Assembly: GCF_014650955.1 (NCBI RefSeq)
Contig: NZ_BMVY01000001.1
Location: forward strand, 186,001 to 250,000
Direction: 5' to 3'
Length of the DNA stretch: 64,000 nt
Source: Streptomyces tauricus
GTDB taxonomy: Bacteria; Actinomycetota; Actinomycetes; Streptomycetales; Streptomycetaceae
Part shown: positions 26,592 through 37,500 of the stretch, one piece after another
How positions within the stretch are numbered: the stretch's first letter is position 1
How the letters are laid out: every line of letters begins with the position of its first letter
Program-made: the position numbers and the translations under genes
The notes under the pieces: generated by a model
Told to the model about the DNA's origin: nothing
The model's database searches: none
What the model saw: the letters and a program-made list of their open reading frames with translations, nothing else

Positions 26592-27797
26592 GTGACGTAC
26601 GACATCACCGCCCTCCGCGCGCAGTTCCCGGCGCTGAGCGCAGGAATCGCCCACTTCGACGGCCCCGGCGGCACCCAGACGCCGGAGCCCGTCATCCGGG
26701 CGATCGCCGACGCGATGGCGCGGCCCCTGTCGATCCGGGGCCGGATGACACCGGGGGAGCGCAACGCCGAGGCCATCGTCACCAGGACCCGGCAGGCCCT
26801 GGCCGATCTGCTGGGAGCGCGGCCGACGGGGATCGTCTTCGGCCGCAGCGCCACGCAGCTCACCTACGACTTCTCCCGCACGCTCTCCAGGACCTGGTCG
26901 CCCGGTGACGAGGTGGTCGTCACCCGGCTCGACCACGACGCCAACATCCGCCCCTGGATCCAGGCCGCCGAACAGGCCGGTGCCACCGTGCGCTGGGCCG
27001 ACTTCGATCCCGCCACCGGGGAGCTGACCGCCGACGACATCCGCGCCGTACTGTCCCCGCGCACCCGGCTGGTGGCCTTCACGGCCGCCTCCAACCTCAT
27101 CGGCACCCGTCCTCCGGTCGCCGAGATCTGCGCTCTGGCACACGAGGCCGGAGCGCTCACCTACGTCGACGGCGTCCACTCCGCCGCCCACGCCCTTGCC
27201 GATCTGGAGACGCTGGGCGCGGACTTCTTCGTCTGTTCCCCGTACAAGTTCTTCGGCCCCCACCACGGAGTCCTCGCGGCCCGGCCGGAGTTGCTGGAGA
27301 CACTGCGGCCGGACAAGCTCCTGCCCTCCACCGACGTGGTCCCGGAACGCTTCGAACTGGGCACCCTGCCCTATGAGTTCCTCGCGGGCACGGAGGCGGC
27401 CGTCGACTTCCTCGCCGGCCTGGACACCGACGCCACAGGGACGCGGCGACAGCGTCTCGCCGCGGCCTTCACGGCTCTCGAAGCACACGAGCAGACTCTG
27501 CGCACCCAGCTCGACAAGGGGCTGACCGCACTCCGGGGAGTCCAGGTCCACTCCAAGGCGGCCGACCGCACACCCACCGTGCTGCTCACCTTCGAGGACC
27601 GGCCGTCGGCGGAGGCGTACAGCTTTCTCGCGGAGCGCGATGTCCACGCCCCGGCCGGGTCCTTCTACGCGATCGAGGCCTCCCGCCGTCTCGGCCTCGG
27701 CGACACCGGCGGCCTCCGCGTCGGCCTCGCCCCCTACAACAGCGCGGAGGACATCGACCGGTTCCTGGCGGGCCTGGCCGAGTTCCTGGCGCTCTGA
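26592..27797 (+). CDS. Cysteine desulfurase-like PLP enzyme (class V aminotransferase fold)
   Basis: 401 residues. The PLP lysine is K219 in FFVCSPYKFFGPHHG. AHFDGPGGTQTPEPV at the N terminus and the phosphate-binding GRSATQLTYDF place it in the VC1184-type cysteine-desulfurase-like subfamily. TYVDGVHSAAH gives the Asp and His stacking residues. The SufS/IscS active-site cysteine loop is not evident, so sulfur mobilisation is not assured. The GTG at 26592 follows AGGAG at 5-nt spacing; the in-frame upstream sequence is not family-like. It converges on the SWIM gene with 14 bp between them. Confidence 0.88.
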   Translation: MTYDITALRAQFPALSAGIAHFDGPGGTQTPEPVIRAIADAMARPLSIRGRMTPGERNAEAIVTRTRQALADLLGARPTGIVFGRSATQLTYDFSRTLSRTWSPGDEVVVTRLDHDANIRPWIQAAEQAGATVRWADFDPATGELTADDIRAVLSPRTRLVAFTAASNLIGTRPPVAEICALAHEAGALTYVDGVHSAAHALADLETLGADFFVCSPYKFFGPHHGVLAARPELLETLRPDKLLPSTDVVPERFELGTLPYEFLAGTEAAVDFLAGLDTDATGTRRQRLAAAFTALEAHEQTLRTQLDKGLTALRGVQVHSKAADRTPTVLLTFEDRPSAEAYSFLAERDVHAPAGSFYAIEASRRLGLGDTGGLRVGLAPYNSAEDIDRFLAGLAEFLAL

Positions 27798-27811
27798 TCA
27801 CTTCGAGGGGC

Positions 27812-29617
27812 CTACCGGCCGCCGTGTCCGGCGGCGCCCCACGCAGCCGCGCACAGCGCCCGGTCCACCTCCTCGGTGTAGTGGGCCGCCGCGAGCCAGG
27901 CACGGGCGAACCGGTTGACGTCGGCGGGGGCGAGACGGCCGAAGACGTCGCGGGACCGGTCCGCGGCGGCGGCGTGGAGTTCGTCGAGGAGGTCTCCGGC
28001 ACAGGCGAAGCCGTAACGGCTCAGACGCCGGCTGTCGGCGGCACTGTCACCGGGGAAGGCGAGGACACGACGGCCCGCCGAGGCCGCCTGGTGGACACGG
28101 CGCCGCAGAAGATGCAGCGGCGCCTCGTCCAGGGGAGCGGGCGGGGAACCGGTGGCCGCGCCCGTGGGTGCCGTCGCGGCGGCGGGCAGGTCCGCGTGCT
28201 GAAGGCGGTCCAGGCCCAGGTCGACATGGGCCCCGGCATCACCGGGGTGGCGCGTGGCGACCAGGAGGGCCCGGGGGACCGGAGCGGGGTCCAGGCGTGC
28301 GACGACGCGCAGGCGGACACCCGGAGCGGTCGCGAGGAGCCGGAGATTGTCGCGGTAGGGCAGCGCGGGATGGTCGTGCGCGGCGGCCAGACGGAGGGTC
28401 AGGCCGTCGCAGTCGGCGAGCAGGCAGTCGCCCGCGGCCTCGCGGACCGTCCCGATGAGGGTCACATCGAGGAACAGCAGCGCGTCCCCGCCGGTCGTCA
28501 GGGCACGTGACACCTGTTCGGCGACCGGCGCCGCCCACAGCCGGTCCAGGGGATCCTCGCTCCAGGCGGCCCCCGCCGCCCGCACGGCCCGGACACCCGC
28601 ACCCGCGCCCAGCCGGCCCGTCGGGGAGACGGTCGCGCCGGACACGGCGAGCCCGGCCCGCGACAGTTCCCGGTGGGTGAGGGCCGTGTCTCCGACCCGT
28701 ACAGCCCGGTCGGCCGCGCCCACGGCCCGGCCGGCACCGCCCGGGGCGACATCGGAGACCGTGTAGAGCCTGCCGTCGGCGTCGGCTGTCCAGGTGACCG
28801 CTCCCGCGTAACCGGTCGCCGTCAGGACGGGCTCGGAGAACAGCCCGTACAGCCGCAGGGACCCGTCCGGTGCGTAGGGCTGCCGTGCGCTGCCGCGCAG
28901 GTCGGCGAGGTCGGCATCGGTGGAGTCCGGAAGACGGTGGGCCGTCATGAGGACGTCACGGAGAGCCGCGGTGAGATCGGTGAGGCGGTACGCCGGATCG
29001 GTGCCCCGGGCGGCACGGAGCTGGGTGACCACGGAGACCGCCGAGGCGGCGACCCTGGGCAGACCACTGACCCGTGCGGTGTGCGCGGCACGCAGCAACT
29101 CCGCCTGCAGCACGGCTCCGGCTCCGTCCGTGCCGGCTTCGAGTACGGCGGCCGCGGCGTCGTACATGGCCAGCGCGGCGGCGCGCTGCTCGGGGGTGAC
29201 GGTCTCGGACACCAGCGTGAGCACGGAGGCGGTGTCGGATGTCGCCCCGGCGCCGCTGTCCGAGTCGGCTCCGGCGCCCGGCTCCGGCTCACCTGCTGGC
29301 TGCGCTGCGGGCTCCGTCTCCGCCTCGGACTCGGCGATCGGGGCGGCCGAGGCGGCGGCCGCGCGGTGCAAACAGTCCGGTGCCAGCAGGCAGCCGCAAC
29401 GGATCGCGTCCACGCTGGTCACGCTGCCACCGGGGGCGTGCAGTTCGAGGTGGGTGTCGTCGTCGACGGCGATGCGTACGGTGTCGCCGTCGCGCACGTG
29501 CGGGCGGTCCGCGAGCTTGGCGACGCCCGCGTCCAGCCGCTTGCGGAGGCGGGGGGTGAGCCCCTGGACGAGTGCGGCGGTCACGGAGGGCGCGACCGGA
29601 GGCAGGTCGAGGCTCAT
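27812..29617 (-). CDS. SWIM zinc-finger protein (YehQ-like) of the MoxR-vWA operon
   Basis: 601 residues. The SWIM motif CxCx5CxH is formed by Cys74, Cys76, Cys82 and His84 in AIRCGCLLAPDCLHRA, preceded by two short beta strands as usual. An acidic Glu/Ala/Gly-rich linker follows (about 95-130). The remaining 470 residues are helical and beta segments without a recognised catalytic motif. SWIM domains bind nucleic acid or protein. The start overlaps the DUF5682-vWA stop as ATGA, so it is coupled and last in the operon. E. coli yehQ has the same architecture and company; direct equivalence is inference. Confidence 0.82.
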   Translation of the reverse strand: MSLDLPPVAPSVTAALVQGLTPRLRKRLDAGVAKLADRPHVRDGDTVRIAVDDDTHLELHAPGGSVTSVDAIRCGCLLAPDCLHRAAAASAAPIAESEAETEPAAQPAGEPEPGAGADSDSGAGATSDTASVLTLVSETVTPEQRAAALAMYDAAAAVLEAGTDGAGAVLQAELLRAAHTARVSGLPRVAASAVSVVTQLRAARGTDPAYRLTDLTAALRDVLMTAHRLPDSTDADLADLRGSARQPYAPDGSLRLYGLFSEPVLTATGYAGAVTWTADADGRLYTVSDVAPGGAGRAVGAADRAVRVGDTALTHRELSRAGLAVSGATVSPTGRLGAGAGVRAVRAAGAAWSEDPLDRLWAAPVAEQVSRALTTGGDALLFLDVTLIGTVREAAGDCLLADCDGLTLRLAAAHDHPALPYRDNLRLLATAPGVRLRVVARLDPAPVPRALLVATRHPGDAGAHVDLGLDRLQHADLPAAATAPTGAATGSPPAPLDEAPLHLLRRRVHQAASAGRRVLAFPGDSAADSRRLSRYGFACAGDLLDELHAAAADRSRDVFGRLAPADVNRFARAWLAAAHYTEEVDRALCAAAWGAAGHGGR

Positions 29618-32600
29618 GAGATCTTCTCCCCTACCCAGCGGGCGAGTTCGAGCGGGCTGAGGGCGGCGACGGGCATGCCCGCGGCGACGAGCTGTCCGGC
29701 GACGCCGGTCGAGTACCGGGGGCGGCCGGTGTCGTCGAGGCTCGCGCAGCCCAGGACATGGCAGCCCGCCCCGACGAGGTTGCGGACCTCGGCGAGCAGC
29801 CCTCCGATGGGATATCCCTCCTCGAAGTCGCTGACCACGACGACGAGGGTGCGGGACGGCACGGTGACCAGCTCACGGGCGTGGCGCAGTCCCGCTGCGA
29901 TGTGCGTGCCGCCGCCCACACTGACCTCAAGGAGCAGCGACAACGGATCGTCGACGTGCCCGGTGAGGTCGATGACCTCCGTGGAGAACGCCAGGAAGTG
30001 CGTGGACAGGGTCGGGACCCCCGCCAGGACCGACGCCGTGAGCGCGGCCCAGACCGTCGAGGCCTCCATGGACCCGGACACGTCGGTCACCAGGATCAGC
30101 CGCCAGTCCGCGGCGCGTTTGGCGCGCGAACGGAACACGGGGTGCTCCGGAATGACCTGGACGGTCCCGTCCGGGCCGCGGCGCGCCGTCGCGAGGTTGG
30201 CGCGCAGGGTGCGGGACAGGTCGAGTCCGCCGCCCGGCCGCCGGCTGGGCCGCGGCAGGGTCGTGCCGTGCAGCGCGGGACGCAGCCGCGTGGCCAGTTC
30301 CCGGGTCAGCGCCTCGACCAGACGGCGAACCAGCGGGCGCAGTGCGGCCAGCCGGGCCTCGGGCAGTCCTCCCGCGTGCCGGAGCACGGTACGCAGCAGG
30401 TCGACGGAGGGCCGCACGCTCGCCGGATCGAGTTCGGCGAGGACGTCCTTGCGGCCCGACGCGGCGGCGGCCGCGAGCACCTCCTCCCGGATGCCGGGAC
30501 CGAACAGGGCCGCCAGTTCCTCGGACCACTCGCGCACCCCGGGGTACGGAGCCTCACGGCCGCCGCGTGCGCCCGGTCCGTGCAGCTCGCCCCTGCTGCC
30601 CTCGCCGCGTCCGCTGCCGTACAGCTCGTCCAGCGCGGTAGCCAGCGCCGAGGCCGACGCCGGCAGCTGATCCGTACGGCGTCCGAGCACGAGCCGCCAG
30701 CGGTCGGCGGCCCCAAGTACGTGTTCCTCGGGGGCTCCTTCGCCGGGCTTGTGCGGTGCGGGCATCTCCACCGTCGGTACGAGCACGTCCACGGGGGGCG
30801 GGGGCAGCAGCCCGAGGGTGCGCAGGGCGGCGCGGGCCGCCAGGTCCGCGCCGGTCCAGGTGGCGAGCGCCCCGGGGTCGACGCCACCGGTGTCGCTCAG
30901 CCGTGTGGTGGCGAGGCGCTGCTCGACGATGTCGAGCAGCCGGTCGCGGGCCGCCGGACTGAGCGCGTCGAAGCCGCCCCGGAGCGCGGGGAGCCGGTCG
31001 AGCAGGTCCCGGTCGGGCATCTCGGTCACTCGGTTGAGCAGTGGCTCCAGGGCGGGAGCCGCCGCCTCCAGCAGGGGACCGGCGGCAGTCAGTACGCCGA
31101 CGAGGCGATCGGTGAGGGCGGAGCGGGCCTCGGGGGTCCCGGCCCCGTCGACCCAGGAGTCGATCCGGTCGCCGAGAGCACGGGGTTCCTCGTGTCCCAG
31201 GAGCACCCGTACGGCTCCGGCGGCGCCGCGCATCAGCGGGGAACCTTCGGCGGCCAGCCGGGCGAGTGCGTCGGCGAGCCGGATGCCGCCCAACAGGTCA
31301 GCGCGGTGGGCGAGTTCGAGCAGGGCGTGTGCGTCGGCCGGGTCCTCGGAGCCCGTGAGGCCGTCCACCTGCCGCACCGCCGCGGCGGTCAGCAGCTCGG
31401 CCGCGGCGGTCACCGCGGCGGTCCGCTCCTCGTCGGCGCCGAGGCCCGCGACATGACCCGCCCGCAGCCGGTCCGACAGGGCCAGGGCGTCGAGCAGTTC
31501 CGGCAGTGTGGCGGACCGGGGCAGCACGTCACGGACCTCGGTGAGGCGCTCGTCGGTGAGGTCCGGCAGACCGCACTCCGCCGCCTGCCGAAGCCCCCGC
31601 AAGGTCTGTGCGGCCGTGGGTCCTCCCTCGTCCTGCTCGGCCCGCCGCCGTTCACGCAACAGACCTTCGGCGGCCTGCGCCAGGGTGACTCCCCGGACGC
31701 CGGCCGCGGTCAGCATGGCCGCGGTGGCGGGTGTCCAGCGCACCTCCCAGCGCGAGGTCAGAGCCTCCGTGCCGCCGGCGCCGACGGAGTCCTTGGCCTC
31801 TCCGTACGGCACACCGCACACGCTCAGCCGGTGCAGCAGCAGTTCGCGGCGGCGGTCCAGGTCGGAGCGCAGCGGGTCAAGGCGCAGCTCCCGGGTGGCG
31901 TCGGCGCCCCGGCTGTCGGGCCCGGGCAGCCGCAATTCCGCCAGCTGCGCCTCCACCGCGGGAGCGAGTCCGCTGCGGGGCGCTCCGGGTGCCGGACGGC
32001 CGCCGCGCTTTCCTACGAGCACCCGCTCCATCGCCCGTGCGACGGCCCGGCCGCGCCCGTACGGCTCGCCCTGCGTGAGGACCGTCTGCACCGCCTCGAC
32101 CAGTTCGCCCCGGCCCGCCGCCGGGAGGCCGCGCAGCCGGGCGAGATCCCCGGCGAGGCGGCAGATCTCCCGGGCCTCGGCGGGGCCCGACGGGTGGCCC
32201 ATGGTGCGCAGTTCGGTGCAGACCTGTACGGCCGCGCGGGTCAGGGCCTCCTCCAGGGCGAGCGGATCGCCCGCCGCGCGCAGCACCAGATGCTGCCACT
32301 CCGGGTCCCGGATCCCCGCCGGATAGCCGGACCGCTCGTCGAGAAGCGCGTAGGTGTAGGGGATGAGGGACGTCGTCCACGCGGTCGGCGAGGTCGACGC
32401 CTTCAAGGACGTCGGTGGGACCGAGGGCGTCGGTGGGGCCGAGGGGGTCGGCGCTGTCAACGCCGGGGCGTGGAAGGCGCCGACGACCACGGCGGCACGT
32501 TCGCCGTTCACGGTGGCGGCGGCCAGCCGGGTACGCATCCACTCCTCGCGCCGAAGGTCCAGCTCGGGCACGCCTCCCGAGGCCGCCGCCTCCCCGCGCA

Positions 32601-33195
32601 ACGCCCAGCCCGTCAACAGAGCGGCGCGCCGCAGCGCTTCGGGCGGCGACCCCGGGGCGGCGGCCTCGACGAGCCGGTCCCAGAGATCGTCACCGGTACG
32701 GCCGGTGAGCCGGGCGCGCAGGGCGCCGGCGAGACCGTCAGCGGCCCGGTCGACAGGTGCGGGTGCAGATGCAGGTGCCGGTGCAGATGTGGGTGCGAGT
32801 GTGGGCGGGGGATCGTGGCGGTCCGTGCCCCATGCCCGGTCGGCGAGCGGCAGGTCGCAGGCGACGACCGGCACGTCGTGCCGCGCGGCCCAGCGCACCG
32901 CGGCCAGTTCGGGCGAGAAGTCGGCGAACGGATAGAAGGCCGGACCCCGGCCGCCGCCCCCGTCGCGGGGAGCGGCGGCGAGGGCGACCGGTGCCCGCGT
33001 CTCCTCATGGCCGAGCCAGGGCAGCCATTCCTGCATCTCGTCGGGGAGTTCGACGAGCAGCACGTCCGGCGAGGCCGCGTCCAGCAGCGCAGGCACGGCC
33101 GCCGCCAGCGAGGGCGAGTGGTGCCGTACGCCGATGAGATAGGGCGCCGCCGGGTCGGTGAGAGCCGCGACGGCTTCCTCGGGGGAGAGGGGCAC
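29614..33195 (-). CDS. DUF5682 - vWA fusion protein (YehM plus YehP type)
   Basis: 1193 residues. The N-terminal DUF5682 region has YLIGVRHHSPSL (20-31) and VLLVELPDEMQEWLPWL, resembling TraB/ChaN-like haem or esterase folds. A long helical middle follows (about 230-980). The C-terminal vWA domain is of the CoxE kind with a complete MIDAS: DVSGS at 1038-1042, Thr in GGGT near 1097 and Asp in SDFEE near 1123. The vWA partner of MoxR ATPases typically recruits substrates. In E. coli the two halves are separate genes yehM and yehP; fusion here supports one complex. The GTG at 33195 has GGAGGA upstream and lies 5 bp after the MoxR gene. Confidence 0.85.
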   Translation of the reverse strand: MPLSPEEAVAALTDPAAPYLIGVRHHSPSLAAAVPALLDAASPDVLLVELPDEMQEWLPWLGHEETRAPVALAAAPRDGGGGRGPAFYPFADFSPELAAVRWAARHDVPVVACDLPLADRAWGTDRHDPPPTLAPTSAPAPASAPAPVDRAADGLAGALRARLTGRTGDDLWDRLVEAAAPGSPPEALRRAALLTGWALRGEAAASGGVPELDLRREEWMRTRLAAATVNGERAAVVVGAFHAPALTAPTPSAPPTPSVPPTSLKASTSPTAWTTSLIPYTYALLDERSGYPAGIRDPEWQHLVLRAAGDPLALEEALTRAAVQVCTELRTMGHPSGPAEAREICRLAGDLARLRGLPAAGRGELVEAVQTVLTQGEPYGRGRAVARAMERVLVGKRGGRPAPGAPRSGLAPAVEAQLAELRLPGPDSRGADATRELRLDPLRSDLDRRRELLLHRLSVCGVPYGEAKDSVGAGGTEALTSRWEVRWTPATAAMLTAAGVRGVTLAQAAEGLLRERRRAEQDEGGPTAAQTLRGLRQAAECGLPDLTDERLTEVRDVLPRSATLPELLDALALSDRLRAGHVAGLGADEERTAAVTAAAELLTAAAVRQVDGLTGSEDPADAHALLELAHRADLLGGIRLADALARLAAEGSPLMRGAAGAVRVLLGHEEPRALGDRIDSWVDGAGTPEARSALTDRLVGVLTAAGPLLEAAAPALEPLLNRVTEMPDRDLLDRLPALRGGFDALSPAARDRLLDIVEQRLATTRLSDTGGVDPGALATWTGADLAARAALRTLGLLPPPPVDVLVPTVEMPAPHKPGEGAPEEHVLGAADRWRLVLGRRTDQLPASASALATALDELYGSGRGEGSRGELHGPGARGGREAPYPGVREWSEELAALFGPGIREEVLAAAAASGRKDVLAELDPASVRPSVDLLRTVLRHAGGLPEARLAALRPLVRRLVEALTRELATRLRPALHGTTLPRPSRRPGGGLDLSRTLRANLATARRGPDGTVQVIPEHPVFRSRAKRAADWRLILVTDVSGSMEASTVWAALTASVLAGVPTLSTHFLAFSTEVIDLTGHVDDPLSLLLEVSVGGGTHIAAGLRHARELVTVPSRTLVVVVSDFEEGYPIGGLLAEVRNLVGAGCHVLGCASLDDTGRPRYSTGVAGQLVAAGMPVAALSPLELARWVGEKIS

Positions 33196-33200
33196 GGTGG

Positions 33201-34370
33201 TCAGTCCTCCAGGACGGTGCGCAGGTCCCACAGGGTGCGCCAGGTGGCGGAGCCCTGCTCGGCGCGGCGCCTGACGGGGCCGTCCCAGTAGCCGCGGAGC
33301 CGGGCCGCGTCGGCGGGGTCGTCCTTGCGGACCACGCCGAGGATGTGGCCGGGCAGCAGGCCGAGGACATCGCGGTCGCCGGGGAAGTAGGCGGCGGCGA
33401 GTCCGAGGGCGCCCGCCACGGACACCGCTTCCGCGGTGCTCATCACCGTGGAGGGCCGCTCGACCTCCCAGCCTTCCGCGGACCGGCCCTCCCGCAGATC
33501 CCGGAAGGCGGTGATGAGGGCTTCGAGGACGGCGTCGTCGACCTGGAAGGGCACCCCGGCGCGCTCGACCGAGGCACGGGCCTGGCTGCGGACGAGCGCG
33601 GTCTCGGCGTCGAGGTCCGCGATGGGGCCGATGGTCTCGAAGTTGAAGCGGCGCTTGAGCGCGGCCGACATCTCGGAGACGCCCTTGTCGCGCAGGTTGG
33701 CGGTCGCGATGAGGGTGAAACCGGGCGCCGCGTGGGCCAGGGCGTCCTCGCTGCCCGACAGTTCGGGCACGGCGATGCGCCGCTCGGAGAGCAACGACAC
33801 CAGCGCGTCCTGCACCTCGGGCAGACAGCGCGTGACCTCCTCCACCCGGGCGACGGCCCCCCGGGTCATGGCGGTCAGGACGGGCGACGGCACCAGGGCC
33901 TGCCGACTGGGCCCCTGGGCCAGCAGCAGGGCGTAGTTCCAGCCGTACTTCAGCTGGTCCTCCGTCGTGCCCGCGGTGCCCTGCACGACCAGGCCGCTGG
34001 TGCCGCAGACCGCGGCGGACAGCAGCTCGGACAGCATGGACTTGGCGGTGCCGGGCTCACCGACGAGCAGCAGCCCGCGCTCACCGGCGAGGGTGACGAC
34101 GCACCGCTCGACCAGCGCACGGTCGCCGACGAACTTGCCCTCGACGACCAGGCGCCGGGGCACCCCCTCGGGCACCTGGGCGCCGTCGGGCAGCCGCAGG
34201 GCCTGCCCGACGCTGCCCATGACGAACGTGACGACGGCCCGGGGCGTGAGCCGCCACGCCGGGGGCCGCGGCCCGTCGTCGTACGCGGCCAGGAAGGCCA
34301 GCTCGGTGGCGTGCCGGTCCTCGGGCGGGGTGATCTGGCGGCCCGGGGCGGAGGCCAGGGTGGTGGTCAT
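33201..34370 (-). CDS. MoxR-type AAA+ ATPase (YehL-like)
   Basis: 389 residues. Walker A is GEPGTAKS (104-111). The Walker B region reads AVARVEEVTRC, with Glu177-Glu178 where most MoxR proteins have Asp-Glu. Sensor 1 is FTLIATANLRDKG and the arginine finger region ALKRRFNFETI. The MoxR-specific helix insert RRIAVPELSGSED is present. MoxR ATPases act as chaperones or remodelers together with vWA proteins; the next gene encodes one. The ATG at 34370 has only a weak ribosome site. A 139-bp spacer separates it from the upstream giant gene, the only real gap within the operon. Confidence 0.92.
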   Translation of the reverse strand: MTTTLASAPGRQITPPEDRHATELAFLAAYDDGPRPPAWRLTPRAVVTFVMGSVGQALRLPDGAQVPEGVPRRLVVEGKFVGDRALVERCVVTLAGERGLLLVGEPGTAKSMLSELLSAAVCGTSGLVVQGTAGTTEDQLKYGWNYALLLAQGPSRQALVPSPVLTAMTRGAVARVEEVTRCLPEVQDALVSLLSERRIAVPELSGSEDALAHAAPGFTLIATANLRDKGVSEMSAALKRRFNFETIGPIADLDAETALVRSQARASVERAGVPFQVDDAVLEALITAFRDLREGRSAEGWEVERPSTVMSTAEAVSVAGALGLAAAYFPGDRDVLGLLPGHILGVVRKDDPADAARLRGYWDGPVRRRAEQGSATWRTLWDLRTVLED

Positions 34371-34509
34371 CGGTGGTCCGTCCGGTCGGGTCGGTGGGTC
34401 ATCGGCACAGGGGGCGTCATCTGGTGGACGGTCGTCGAGGGAGCCGTCGTCGAGGGCTCGTCCCCGCCGTTCCCGGCAACTCGTGCCGCTTGTGCGGCTC
34501 GGGCGGTGG

Positions 34510-37500
34510 TCATTTGCGGCGGCCCTTCCGGGTGGCGCGGGTGGTGAGCTGCTCGTATGCGGGCGCGTCCCCGTCCTGGACCCGGCGCCAGGCGCGGGCG
34601 AACAGCTCGGGCACCGGGAGCAGCGGCACGGCACGCGTGTTCTCGCGTATCGCGTACAGGTCCTCCTTCCAGGTCTCCACCGGCAGCGCGGGCGACTTGA
34701 GGTCCCGCCAGCCGCACGGCAGGAACAGGGTGCGCCCGGCGCGCGGTCGCTTCGCCTCGACCACCAGGTCCGTGGCGGCCAGCTCGGCGCGGGCCTTCTT
34801 CAGCCGGGTGGGCTTCCAGCCGGTCCAGCGGGCGCAGTTGCGGTCCGTCGGATCGGGCAGGGCCAGCAACTGGAGGTACAGCGTCGCCGCGTCCTCGCCC
34901 AGACCGTGGGCCGCGGCCACCTCGGCGACCAGTGCGGGGGCGACGACGGTCGGGTCCTGGGCGTACCCTGCGGGGCCTTCGGCGTCCGTGCCGGCCTGCA
35001 CCGCGTGGGCCAGTTCGTCGCCGAGGATCGCACGCAGGGACTGCAGACCGGCGTCGCGCTGCGGACCCACCAGACCCGCGAGAAGCCCGAGGGCCGGGTC
35101 GTCCGGGCCGGTCAGGGCGGCGGAACGCACCAGGACCGTCTCCCGCTCGGCGTACCAGGGCCGCAGCGCGAGGGCGTCCCCGACGGCTGTCAGGCCGTGC
35201 GCGTCGGCACCCCCGGTGGCGGGCAGCCCGTACGCCTTGCGCAGTTCGACCGCCGTCGAGCCGCCCTTCTCCGTCCACATGACATCGAGTCCGAGCAGCA
35301 GTTCGGGGTCGGTGAGGCGGTGTCGCAGGGCGGCGAGACCCTCGGGCAGGGCAGCCCGCAGCGGGTGCCCGTACGGCAGGGCGTAGGCGAGCGAGGCCAG
35401 CGCGGCCACGGCGCGGGTCAGGTGGTGCGCGCCGGGCAGCGCGGCCGGGTCCGCCGGAACGAGGCTGCCGTCCTTGTCCGGACGCTGCACCGTGGTGCGG
35501 CTGATCCAGGGGGTGAGTCCCGGATTGAGCACGGACTCGGCGAAACCGGCGGGCAGACCGGCGAGATCCACCGCGAGATCCTCGGGCAGGCGGACGACGG
35601 AACCGAGCAGCTCGGCCCACACCCGGCCCGCGGCCGCGACGTCGGGACCGGTGGTCCACAGGTCCGCGGGGTCCTCGGGCAGCAGGGCACTCAGCAGCGC
35701 GGACCGGTCCTCCCGGCTGAGCGACGACAGGCGGTCGTTGCCCAGGTCCAGCTGCCGGGGCTTGAGTCCGATCGTCGCGAGGGCGTCGGATCCGGGATCC
35801 TGCGGACGCCCGGCGAGCAGCACCGTGGCCTGCACGGGACCCAGACCGCCGCCGGTCGCGTCGGCGAACGCGGCGGGCGCCCCGGGCAGCCACGGGGCGG
35901 CGCCCTTGTCCCTGATCAGCCGGGTGACGGCGGCGAGGCCGTTCTCGGGGAACGCCGACACCACCGGGGTCTCCTTCTCCAGGGCGAAGTGGGCGACGGC
36001 ACCGAACGCGCCGGAGGGGTCGTGGTCGAGGGCGAGCCAGTTGACCCGGGCGTGCTGGGTGTCGACGTTCTGGCAGGTGAGGACGACCACCGTCCGGCCC
36101 TCCCGGCGGAGCACCTGACCGACACGCTGATGCTGGGTGTGCGGCTCGCTCAGCACGATCTCGCGCAGCCCGCCGCCGGGTGCGGCGAGGGGCCCTTCGG
36201 TGATCGCCCCGAACAGCAGGAGGAGGGCTTCCCGCTCGGCCTCCGTCACCACGGGTGTGGCGGCCCGGTAGGCCAGTGGCCGAAGCGCGGCGAGCAGGGA
36301 CGTCCACGCGCTGCCCATGCCGGGGATCGTGTGTTCCTCGCTCCGCCATCCGTCACCGACAGCGCCCGTCCGGGCGAGGTCGGGCAGCGGTTTGCCGTCG
36401 GCGGGCCGTCCGGACAGGACATGGTTCACGGACCGGATCTGTCGCAGAACGGTCCACTGGGCCTCGCTGCCCCACCCTCCCCACATGTTGGCGAGACCGT
36501 CGACGGCCGTGCGCACCGTCCGGTCGTCGCCGTGCACGGGGCGGTAGTCGGGGAACATGCCCTCGGTGCGCCGGCGGTCGGCCCGGGGCCGCTCGACCGG
36601 CGGCTCCACGAACGTACCGACCGACTCGACGACGCGGAGCGCCGCGCGGACCAGGGAGGACACACCGGTGAGCATCCGCTCGTCGGTGAGGTCGGGCAGG
36701 GCCTTGGACACGGCACGCCGGACGAACTCGTCCGCGGACGGGATGTCGGGCTTGCCGTCGACGGCGGTCCTGACGGCATGAACCGCCCTGAGGACGGCAC
36801 CACGCGCCTTCTGGGCGGTGGCACCGGCCGGGAGGGAGGCACCGCCGGCCTTGAGGATCTGAGCCTGCCGCTCGGCCAGCGCCCGGGCCGCCGCGGCCAG
36901 TACGTCGGCCACCGTCTTGTCGGTGAGCGCCCGCAGCACGGCGGACGCCCGCTCGTCACGGGGGCGCAGCGCGTGCCAGAAGGCGATCGGCGGTACGAGC
37001 CGCGTACCGGCCGCGAACTCCCCGCCGCTGTGGCCGGGGGTCACCCGGCCGAGTTCGCCGGAGTCCGAGGTGTCCTCGGCGGCGAACAGCGCGACCTGCT
37101 GGTGGAACTGTGCCGCGACGGGCTCGGCGCCGCCGGGCAGCCGCAGGGCGCCGAGGGGGAAGCCCCCCGACCGGCTGTCGGCCGACAGCCGGGTGACGGT
37201 CCGGCCGTCCGGCGTACCGGTGGTCGTCCGGGCCTCGGCTCCGGTGCCCTCCGAGCGCACCCAGCGGCCCAGGACCGTGCCGTCGGTGCCGAACGGGCTC
37301 TGTTCGAGGCCGGGTTGCAGCGGCAGCACCTGGCAGTGGTGCTGCAGGAGCGTGGCGTCCTCGCGGATGCCCGACTGGAGGAAGGCGGGCAGGGAGGCAC
37401 GGCCGTGCGTCCCGGTGGCGGGGTCGTACTCGAGCCAGACCTGCTGCAACCCCTGCCTGCCCTGACGCCAGCACGTCGTGCCGTCACCGATGACGGGACG

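Noticed and set aside
29758..33291. Plus-strand open frame of 1177 codons opposite the DUF5682-vWA gene
   Set aside because: Composition artefact of GC-rich codons on the other strand; the minus strand encodes the vWA MIDAS and DUF5682 motifs.
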